Shown one piece after another: positions 1 to 8,148 of a DNA stretch of 8,951 bases. Both the position numbers and the translations under genes were made by a program. Source of the DNA: an uncultured Polycyclovorans sp. (GTDB taxonomy: Bacteria > Pseudomonadota > Gammaproteobacteria > Nevskiales > Nevskiaceae); NCBI GenBank assembly GCA_936928855.1, contig CAKZHZ010000082.1:1-8951 (forward strand), read 5' to 3'. Position 1 is the first letter of the stretch; every line of letters begins with the position of its first letter. The notes below the pieces were generated by a model. The model worked only from the letters and a program-made list of their open reading frames with translations. It made no database searches and had not been told where the DNA came from.

Positions 1-55
1 TCGCGAAGGTGGCCGCACGGTCGGCGCCGGCGTGGTGACGAAGATCGTCGAGTAA
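1..55 (+). CDS. tuf: Elongation factor Tu, C-terminal end (partial)
   Basis: Only the last codons are present, reading REGGRTVGAGVVTKIVE followed by TAA at 53-55; the first base belongs to a codon cut by the window edge. This ending is the conserved C-terminus of domain 3 of EF-Tu, the GTPase that brings aminoacyl-tRNA to the ribosomal A site in the cytoplasm. A tuf gene directly upstream of tRNA-Trp and secE-nusG is a common arrangement in beta- and gammaproteobacteria, which supports the call. The gene is followed 15 bases later by an intrinsic terminator, so it ends its own transcript. The fragment cannot show whether this is the only tuf copy; gammaproteobacteria often have two. Confidence 0.93.
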   Translation, partial: REGGRTVGAGVVTKIVE

Positions 56-70
56 GATGTTTTGACATCG

Positions 71-109
71 GGGGCGCGGAACACTAGAATCCGCGCCCCT
101 TTCGTTTTT
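71..109 (+). terminator. Rho-independent terminator after tuf
   Basis: A perfect 10-bp inverted repeat, GGGGCGCGGA (71-80) and TCCGCGCCCC (90-99), has a 9-base loop and is followed by the T-rich run TTTCGTTTTT (100-109). It lies 15 bases after the EF-Tu stop codon. This is the only hairpin in the window with a convincing T-tract. It should end the upstream tuf transcript and insulate it from the tRNA-Trp gene downstream. Confidence 0.92.
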
Positions 110-155
110 GTTGCGCGCGGCGATCCCGCTCCATCCAGAGGCGGGGGAAAGACAC

Positions 156-231
156 AGGGCAGTAGCTCAACTGGTAGAGCGGCGGTCTCCAAAACCGCAG
201 GTTGGGGGTTCGAAACCCTCCTGCCCTGCCA
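156..231 (+). tRNA. tRNA-Trp (anticodon CCA), 3' CCA encoded
   Basis: The 76-base cloverleaf folds fully. The acceptor stem is AGGGCAG (156-162) with CTGCCCT (221-227). The D stem is GCTC/GAGC (165-168, 177-180). The anticodon stem is GCGGT/ACCGC around the loop CTCCAAA (187-193), with anticodon CCA at 189-191. The T stem is GGGGG/CCCTC around TTCGAAA (209-215). G228 is the discriminator base and CCA is encoded at 229-231. The A1-U72 pair, G73 and the CCA anticodon are the usual bacterial TrpRS identity elements. The tRNA decodes UGG. It lies after the tuf terminator and 35 bases before secE with no terminator between, so it is probably co-transcribed with secE-nusG and cut out by tRNA processing. 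I could not identify a convincing -35/-10 pair in bases 110-155. Confidence 0.97.
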
Positions 232-266
232 TTCGCGCAGCTGCTCAGGTTCGGGGCTTGGCATTC

Positions 267-653
267 ATGGATTCCCAAAACAACGAACACCAGGCCGGAT
301 CAGCCCGGGACACGGCGTTGCTCGGCCTTTCCGCGCTGCTGCTGGTCGGGGGTTTGGTGGCGTTCTACACGGTCGCAGCCACCCTTAATCCGGCGGTCAA
401 GGCCTTGCTGCTGATCGTCGCGGTGGCGGCGTCAGCCGGTGTGCTCTATCAGACGGCCCGCGGCCGTGTGCTCTGGGGTTTCATCACCGGCTCGCGTATC
501 GAGCTTCGCAAGGTGGTCTGGCCCAGCAAGCAGGAAAGCGTGCAGGCCACGCTGATGATCGCAGTGGTGGTGCTGATCATGGCATTGATGCTCTGGGGCC
601 TGGACTCTCTGCTGCTGTGGGGTGTCGAACTGTTGTCCGGCCGGGGGGGCTGA
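267..653 (+). CDS. secE: Preprotein translocase subunit SecE
   Basis: The 128-residue protein is an inner-membrane component of the SecYEG channel, where it clamps and stabilises SecY. Three hydrophobic helices are visible at about residues 17-37, 43-61 and 94-118, the three-helix form seen in E. coli (about 127 residues). Between helices 2 and 3 is the SecE signature ELRKVVWPSKQE (79-90), the conserved amphipathic cytoplasmic segment. The frame is open further upstream through the tRNA, but a start there would overlap tRNA-Trp, and family length points to the ATG at 267 (MDSQNNEHQ). The Shine-Dalgarno is weak: only a G-run at 253-256. The stop codon lies 4 bases before the nusG start, so the two are probably translationally coupled, the standard secE-nusG pair. 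Confidence 0.96.
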   Translation: MDSQNNEHQAGSARDTALLGLSALLLVGGLVAFYTVAATLNPAVKALLLIVAVAASAGVLYQTARGRVLWGFITGSRIELRKVVWPSKQESVQATLMIAVVVLIMALMLWGLDSLLLWGVELLSGRGG

Positions 654-657
654 TCGT

Positions 658-1191
658 ATGAGTATGCGTTGGTATGTCGTGCAGGCTTACTCCCAGTATG
701 AAAACAGCGTGATGAAGGCACTGCGCGAGCGGATTGGTCGCGCGGGCCTGGAAGCCCACTTTGGCGACATTCTGGTGCCCACCGAAGAGGTGATGGAAAT
801 CAAGGATGGCGTCAAGCGCATGACCGAGCGGAAGTTCTTCCCGGGATATGTGCTGGTGCAGATGGAGATGAACGAGGACACCTGGCACCTCGTGAAGTCC
901 ACGCCGAAGGTGCTGGGTTTCATTGGTGGGACGCCTGACAAGCCGGCGCCCATCACCGACAAGGAAGCCGAGAAGATTCTCAACCGCGTGACCGAGTCGG
1001 TGGAGAAGCCGCGGCCCAAGACCCTGTTCGAGCCGGGCGAGTCCGTGCGCGTCAAGGAAGGGCCGTTTGCCGACTTCAGCGGCGTGGTGGAAGAGGTCAA
1101 TTACGACAAGTCCCGCCTGCGGGTGGCGGTGCTGATCTTCGGGCGTTCGACGCCCGTCGAGCTGGAATTCTCCCAGGTGGAGAAGGGCTAA
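658..1191 (+). CDS. nusG: Transcription termination/antitermination factor NusG
   Basis: NusG (177 residues; E. coli 181) binds the clamp of RNA polymerase, suppresses pausing, and links the polymerase to Rho or to ribosomal protein S10. The N-terminal NGN domain covers about residues 3-117: RWYVVQAYS at 4-12, PTEEVMEI at 41-48, ERKFFPGYVLVQM at 57-69 and VLGFIGGT at 85-92. After the linker with KPRPKTLFEPGE (117-128), the C-terminal KOW domain shows VRVKEGPFADFSGVVEEV (130-147), then FGR and PVELEFSQVEKG at the end. I chose the ATG at 658, after the secE stop and a G-run at 643-649. The ATG at 664 is an alternative that removes two residues. An in-frame GTG at 622 lies inside secE and adds non-homologous residues. 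Confidence 0.97.
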   Translation: MSMRWYVVQAYSQYENSVMKALRERIGRAGLEAHFGDILVPTEEVMEIKDGVKRMTERKFFPGYVLVQMEMNEDTWHLVKSTPKVLGFIGGTPDKPAPITDKEAEKILNRVTESVEKPRPKTLFEPGESVRVKEGPFADFSGVVEEVNYDKSRLRVAVLIFGRSTPVELEFSQVEKG

Positions 1192-1197
1192 GCGCTC

Positions 1198-1223
1198 CTG
1201 GGGTGTCCGGCGGACAGCCCCAG
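1198..1223 (+). other. Hairpin just after nusG, no T-tract
   Basis: CTGGGGTGTCC (1198-1208) pairs with GGACA (1212-1216) and CCCCAG (1218-1223), leaving one bulged G at 1217 and a 3-base loop. The stem of 11 pairs begins 6 bases after the nusG stop. The bases that follow (AAGTGCGAG) are not a T-run, so an efficient intrinsic terminator is unlikely. It could be an mRNA 3'-end stabiliser, a processing site or a weak attenuator between nusG and the L11-L1 genes. Confidence 0.6.
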
Positions 1224-1368
1224 AAGTGCGAGTGACCGGCCATGGAGGGTCGGCAGGGCGCGCTAGCGGCGCCAGGGTTTCGCCAGGGAGGGCGGCGCCG
1301 GTCTGGTTGCGGCGTCACTGGAATGCAGGACACCGCCGTCGGTTTGTCGATGGGCGGCTTTACACAAC
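1224..1368 (+). other. nusG-rplK intergenic leader, no gene seen
   Basis: No coding sequence is supported here. The region is GC-rich and holds two copies of the palindrome GGCGCC (1269-1274 and about 1291-1296) that can pair with each other. It also has a possible stem CCGCC (1333-1337) with GGCGG (1353-1357) just before the L1-like site. In E. coli a promoter for L11-L1 lies in the equivalent gap. I looked for one and saw no convincing -35/-10 pair with proper spacing, so promoter position is left open. Confidence 0.4.
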
Positions 1369-1393
1369 GGGGAGCCGCAAGGCGCTTGTACCC
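1369..1393 (+). promoter_or_regulatory. Probable L1-binding autoregulatory site in the rplK-rplA leader
   Basis: The RNA can fold as a lower stem GGG (1369-1371) with CCC (1391-1393). An asymmetric internal loop follows: GA (1372-1373) against GCTTGTA (1384-1390). An upper stem GCC/GGC (1374-1376, 1381-1383) is capped by the GNRA loop GCAA. This resembles the L1 site on 23S rRNA helix 77 (GGGAGCC... GGCGC... ACC) and, from memory, the E. coli rplK leader site. It ends 4 bases before the rplK Shine-Dalgarno AGGAG (1398-1402). Known biology: excess L1 binds its own mRNA here and blocks translation of L11 and, by coupling, of L1. Assignment is by resemblance and position, not by a covariance-model search. 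Confidence 0.72.
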
Positions 1394-1407
1394 ACTCAGG
1401 AGTTGTC

Positions 1408-1836
1408 ATGGCAAAGAAAGTATCGGCCTATATCAAACTGCAGATTCCTGCAGGCAAGGCCAACCCGGCACCGCCGGTCGGTCCGGCGCTGGGCCAGAAC
1501 GGCGTCAACATCATGGAGTTCTGCAAGCAGTTCAATGCTGCCACGCAGAAGCTTGAGCCGGGCCTGCCGACGCCGGTGGTGATCACGGTCTACTCCGACC
1601 GTTCCTTCACCTTCATCACCAAGACGCCACCCGCTGCGACGCTGATCAAGAAGGCCGCCGGGATCGAGTCGGGCAGCCCGACGCCGAACACCAAGAAGGT
1701 CGGCAAGATCACCATGGCGCAGGTCGAAGACATCGCCAAGCAGAAAATGCCGGACCTGAATGCCGGCAGCATGGAAGCGGCGTGCCGCATGATCGCCGGC
1801 TCTGCCCGTGCGATGGGTATCGAGGTGGAGGGTTAA
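1408..1836 (+). CDS. rplK: 50S ribosomal protein L11
   Basis: L11 (142 residues, the same length as in E. coli) binds 23S rRNA at the GTPase-associated centre, at the base of the L7/L12 stalk. It is needed for normal factor function and for RelA-dependent stringent signalling. The N-terminal domain (about 1-72) begins MAKKVSAYIKLQIPAGKANP and contains PAPPVGPALGQNGVNIMEF; its prolines at 22-23 are the region where thiostrepton contacts L11 in other bacteria. The C-terminal RNA-binding domain (about 73-142) includes TPNTKKVGKIT (92-102) and ends MGIEVEG. The start has a good Shine-Dalgarno, AGGAG at 1398-1402, 5 bases upstream. The stop is 3 bases before the rplA ATG, a coupled pair. Confidence 0.98.
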   Translation: MAKKVSAYIKLQIPAGKANPAPPVGPALGQNGVNIMEFCKQFNAATQKLEPGLPTPVVITVYSDRSFTFITKTPPAATLIKKAAGIESGSPTPNTKKVGKITMAQVEDIAKQKMPDLNAGSMEAACRMIAGSARAMGIEVEG

Positions 1837-1839
1837 GTC

Positions 1840-2535
1840 ATGGCAAAGATCACCAAGCGTCAGAAGGCCCTTGAGGGCAAGGTGGCTCAGGGTCAGCTCT
1901 ACCCGCTGGAGCAGGCGGTTGAACTGCTGAAGAACTGTGCGACGGCCAAGTTTCCCGAGTCCGTTGACCTGTCGGTCAACCTCGGCATCGACGCCAAGAA
2001 GTCCGACCAGAATGTGCGTGGCTCCACCGTGCTGCCGCACGGGAACGGCAAGACCGTGCGCGTGGCGGTCTTCACCCAGGGCGCCAAGGCGGAAGAGGCC
2101 AAGGCTGCCGGCGCCGACGAAGTGGGCATGGAAGATCTGGCGCAGAAGATGAAGGACGGCGACCTGAACTTCGGCGTCGTGATTGCGTCGCCGGACGCCA
2201 TGCGCGTTGTCGGCAGTCTGGGTCAGGTGCTCGGCCCCCGCGGGCTGATGCCGAACCCGAAGACCGGTACGGTGACACCGGATGTGGTCACGGCGGTCAA
2301 GAACGCCAAGTCCGGTCAGGCGCGTTTCCGTACCGACAAGGCCGGAATCGTGCACTGCTCGATCGGCGCCGCTGCCTTTGACAACACCAAGATCATCGAA
2401 AACCTGACCGCCGTCATGCGCGACATCCGTCGTGCCAAGCCGGCTACCTCCAAGGGTCAGTACATCAAGAAGGTCACCCTGTCGACGACGATGGGGCCCG
2501 GTATCCGTGTGGACGTGTCCACGCTGCCGGAATGA
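1840..2535 (+). CDS. rplA: 50S ribosomal protein L1
   Basis: L1 (231 residues) forms the mobile L1 stalk on 23S rRNA that handles deacylated tRNA leaving the E site. It is also the translational repressor of its own L11-L1 message. The family signature LGPRGLMPNPKTGTV is at 131-145, followed by the domain I strand region with ARFRTDKAGIVHCSIG (161-176). Domain II, which lies in the middle of the chain, contains RVAVFTQGAKAEEAKAAGAD (74-93). The Shine-Dalgarno GGAGGG (1827-1832) lies inside the end of rplK, and only three bases separate the two genes, consistent with translational coupling that lets one L1-binding site control both. The product ends IRVDVSTLPE, and a strong hairpin starts 6 bases after the stop. 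Confidence 0.98.
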   Translation: MAKITKRQKALEGKVAQGQLYPLEQAVELLKNCATAKFPESVDLSVNLGIDAKKSDQNVRGSTVLPHGNGKTVRVAVFTQGAKAEEAKAAGADEVGMEDLAQKMKDGDLNFGVVIASPDAMRVVGSLGQVLGPRGLMPNPKTGTVTPDVVTAVKNAKSGQARFRTDKAGIVHCSIGAAAFDNTKIIENLTAVMRDIRRAKPATSKGQYIKKVTLSTTMGPGIRVDVSTLPE

Positions 2536-2541
2536 GTGGTA

Positions 2542-2576
2542 GCGCCGGACGCGGGCTTCGGTCCGCTGTCCGGCGC
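2542..2576 (+). other. UUCG-capped hairpin between rplA and rplJ
   Basis: GCGCCGGAC (2542-2550) pairs perfectly with GTCCGGCGC (2568-2576). Inside it GCGGGC (2551-2556) pairs with GTCCGC (2561-2566), including one G-U pair, around a C(TTCG)G tetraloop; T2567 is the only bulge. This gives 15 pairs with an especially stable loop. The following bases (CGATTGACTTTGC) lack a real T-run. It may mark the 3' end of the rplK-rplA message, by protecting it from exonucleases or by partial termination. Confidence 0.65.
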
Positions 2577-2583
2577 CGATTGA

Positions 2584-2760
2584 CTTTGCAGTATGGCCAT
2601 CAGGCCATGCCGTCAAAGACCGTCAGTGACCCGAAAGGGGATTAAAGGCCGCAAGGCCGCTGTCGTTAGACGGCGAAACCGGAAGCACCCGCTTGACGGA
2701 CGCCGTGGGGGTGCAGCGGTAACGGTCCCAGGACCTGAGCCGATGCACCGTGGTTAACGC
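2584..2760 (+). promoter_or_regulatory. Structured rplJ leader, probable L10(L12)4-binding L10 leader
   Basis: This 5' region before rplJ can fold into several elements. (1) CTTTG and ATGGCC (2584-2588, 2593-2598) pair with GGCCAT and CAAAG (2603-2608, 2614-2618). (2) CCGTC (2620-2624) pairs with GACGG (2669-2673) and encloses CCC-GAAA-GGG (2630-2639) and GGCC-GCAA-GGCC (2647-2658), both with GNRA loops. (3) ACCG (2678-2681) with CGGT (2717-2720) and GCACCC (2685-2690) with GGGTGC (2709-2714) are separated by a small internal loop. In E. coli and relatives the L10-L12 complex binds the rplJ leader and represses L10 and L12 synthesis; position and fold suggest the same here. The exact binding site is not resolved by eye. 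A promoter for rplJL is also expected nearby, but none is clear. Confidence 0.65.
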
Positions 2761-2781
2761 ATTACCAGGAGATTGTTCTTC

Positions 2782-3303
2782 ATGGCATTGAGGCTGCAAG
2801 ACAAAAAAGCCCTGGTTGCGGAAGTGAACGACGTCGCCCAGCGCGCGCTCTCGGCGGTTGCCGCCGAGTACCGCGGTCTGTCGGCGGGCAAGTTCGATGA
2901 GTTGCGTGCAAAGGCCCGTACCGAGGGCATCTACCTGCACGTGATCAAGAACACGCTCGCGCAGCGGGCGGTGGCAGGTACTGAGTTTGAGTGCCTGACG
3001 CCTGCGCTGGTCGGTCCGCTGGTGCTCGGATTCTCCATGGACGATCCGGGTGCTGTGGGACGCGTCATCAAGGACTTTGCCAAGGATAACGACAAGCTGG
3101 TTGTTAAGGCGATCGCGGTGGGCGGCACGCTGTACGGTGCAGCCGACATCGAGCGTCTGGCGTCGCTGCCCACCAAGGAGCAGGCCATCGGCATGCTCAT
3201 GGGCATGCTCAACGCGCCGATCAGCACGTTTGTCCGCACCCTGGCCGAGCCCGCTGCCAAGGTCACGCGCGCCGTCAAGGCCGTGGCCGACAGCCGCGCC
3301 TGA
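2782..3303 (+). CDS. rplJ: 50S ribosomal protein L10
   Basis: L10 (173 residues; E. coli about 165) anchors the L7/L12 stalk to 23S rRNA beside L11, and in complex with L12 represses its own mRNA. The N-terminal rRNA-binding domain shows MALRLQDKKALV at the start, YRGL (30-33), IKNTLAQRAV (55-64) and FECLTPALVGP (69-79). LASLPTKEQAI (126-136) leads to the C-terminal helix (about 140-173), which carries the L12 dimer-binding sites and is slightly longer than in E. coli. The start is the ATG at 2782, 9 bases after a strong Shine-Dalgarno AGGAGA (2767-2772). A TTG at 2773 would add three residues but abuts that Shine-Dalgarno and is not credible. rplL follows after 56 bases. Confidence 0.97.
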   Translation: MALRLQDKKALVAEVNDVAQRALSAVAAEYRGLSAGKFDELRAKARTEGIYLHVIKNTLAQRAVAGTEFECLTPALVGPLVLGFSMDDPGAVGRVIKDFAKDNDKLVVKAIAVGGTLYGAADIERLASLPTKEQAIGMLMGMLNAPISTFVRTLAEPAAKVTRAVKAVADSRA

Positions 3304-3359
3304 GCGTTCACATTCGTACCGACGCTTTCCGGTTTTTAAGACTTTAGGAGTTTATTGAG

Positions 3360-3743
3360 ATGGCAACGAAAGAAGAGATCCTTGACGCAATCGCCAGCAT
3401 GTCCGTGATGGACGTGGTCGAGCTGGTCAAGATGATGGAAGACAAGTTCGGCGTGTCCGCCGCTGCGCCGGTGGCCGTTGCGGCCGCTCCGGGTGCGGGC
3501 GGTGGCGCTGCTGCGGCGGCTGAAGAGCAGACCGAGTTCACGGTTGTGCTCGCCGGCATTGATGCGGCCAAGAAGGTCGGCGTCATCAAGGTCGTGCGCG
3601 AACTGACCGGCCTGGGGCTGAAGGAAGCCAAGGACCTGGTCGAAGGTGCGCCGCAGACCGTCAAGGAAGGCGTCGACAAGGCGGCTGCCGAAGAGATGAA
3701 GAAGAAGCTGGAAGAAGGTGGCGGCAAGGTCGAACTCAAGTAA
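3360..3743 (+). CDS. rplL: 50S ribosomal protein L7/L12
   Basis: L7/L12 (127 residues; E. coli 121) is the multicopy stalk protein that recruits and activates translational GTPases such as EF-Tu and EF-G. The N-terminal dimerisation domain covers about residues 1-33 (MATKEEILDAIASMSVMDVV). A flexible Ala/Gly/Pro-rich hinge runs about 34-55. The globular C-terminal domain (about 56-127) has EFTVVLAGIDAAKKVGVIKV (59-78) and the helix region ELTGLGLKEAKDLVE (81-95) that contacts factors. The Shine-Dalgarno AGGAG (3346-3350) is 9 bases upstream of the ATG. The short gap from rplJ contains no terminator, so the two share one message. L12 is needed in several copies per L10, so strong independent initiation at this site is expected. 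Confidence 0.98.
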   Translation: MATKEEILDAIASMSVMDVVELVKMMEDKFGVSAAAPVAVAAAPGAGGGAAAAAEEQTEFTVVLAGIDAAKKVGVIKVVRELTGLGLKEAKDLVEGAPQTVKEGVDKAAAEEMKKKLEEGGGKVELK

Positions 3744-3752
3744 GACCCTTGT

Positions 3753-3772
3753 TGTCGCACTTCATTGCGACA
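3753..3772 (+). other. Small hairpin after rplL
   Basis: TGTCGCA (3753-3759) pairs perfectly with TGCGACA (3766-3772) around a 6-base loop, starting 10 bases after the rplL stop. No T-run follows. It is the first of three successive hairpins in the rplL-rpoB gap and may protect the 3' end of the ribosomal-protein message. Confidence 0.55.
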
Positions 3773-3777
3773 CAGCG

Positions 3778-3810
3778 CCTGGCCGGGCTTGTCCCGGCCA
3801 GGGCTTTGTC
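3778..3810 (+). terminator. Probable rplL-rpoB attenuator (weak intrinsic terminator)
   Basis: CCTGGCCGGG (3778-3787) pairs perfectly with CCCGGCCAGG (3793-3802) around a 5-base loop, followed by GCTTTGTC, a short and broken T-run. A strong stem with a poor T-tract fits a leaky terminator. In E. coli a partial terminator between rplL and rpoB lowers RNA polymerase subunit expression below that of ribosomal proteins, and this hairpin is in the matching place. How often transcription stops here cannot be judged from sequence. Confidence 0.68.
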
Positions 3811-3821
3811 GTTGCTGAACC

Positions 3822-3876
3822 CCGGACATGGGGAATCCCGACCCGCCTGAGCGTGGTCGGGATTCCCGATGTCCGG
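3822..3876 (+). promoter_or_regulatory. Long near-perfect stem-loop, probable RNase III processing site before rpoB
   Basis: CCGGACAT (3822-3829) pairs with ATGTCCGG (3869-3876). After a single G/G mismatch (3830/3868), GGGAATCCCGACC (3831-3843) pairs with GGTCGGGATTCCC (3855-3867). CGC/GCG (3844-3846, 3851-3853) can close the top around CTGA, with T3854 bulged. The RNA stem is therefore about 24 pairs with one mismatch and one bulge, long enough for RNase III. E. coli has a known RNase III cleavage site in the rplL-rpoB gap, so by position and form this is the probable equivalent. It would separate the rplJL and rpoBC messages. There is no T-run after it, so termination is not the likely role. 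Confidence 0.75.
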
Positions 3877-3918
3877 TTCCAAGGACCGGAATGATTTCCG
3901 CTGTTTACCGAGGTTGAC

Positions 3919-8061
<4,143 letters not shown>

Positions 8062-8068
8062 CGCATCT

Positions 8069-8104
8069 GCGGCGGACGCGCGGCCTGAAGCCCGCGTCCG
8101 CCGC
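8069..8104 (+). other. Strong hairpin between rpoB and rpoC, no T-tract
   Basis: GCGGCGGACGCG (8069-8080) pairs perfectly with CGCGTCCGCCGC (8093-8104). Inside, GGC (8082-8084) pairs with GCC (8090-8092), leaving C8081 as a bulge and a 5-base loop. The stem starts 7 bases after the rpoB stop and is followed by GACGATCC, not a T-run, so it should not stop transcription into rpoC. It could stabilise rpoB mRNA, be a processing site, or block ribosome run-through so that rpoC depends on its own start. Confidence 0.62.
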
Positions 8105-8148
8105 GACGATCCGGCAGCGACCCCTTCCAGACTCCGCGGAGACTACAA

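Noticed and set aside
108..653. A longer secE reading frame starting before the tRNA
   Set aside because: The extra N-terminus would translate the tRNA-Trp gene. Family length and the hydrophobic profile support the ATG at 267.
622..657. GTG at 622 as the nusG start
   Set aside because: It lies inside secE and adds residues not found in NusG; ATG 658 directly precedes the conserved RWYVVQ.
1226..1582. A 118-codon + strand frame in the nusG-rplK gap
   Set aside because: It starts in the structured leader and runs out of frame into rplK; Arg/Ser/Trp-rich shadow text with no Shine-Dalgarno.
2580..2608. TTGACT at 2580-2585 as the -35 of an rplJ promoter
   Set aside because: At 17-base spacing the -10 position is GGCCAT, far from TATAAT, and these bases form the leader hairpin. 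A promoter may exist, but it cannot be supported from this.
1396..2616. A 406-codon open frame on the - strand opposite rplK-rplA
   Set aside because: Antisense to two well recognised ribosomal protein genes; Arg/His/Leu-rich low-information translation.
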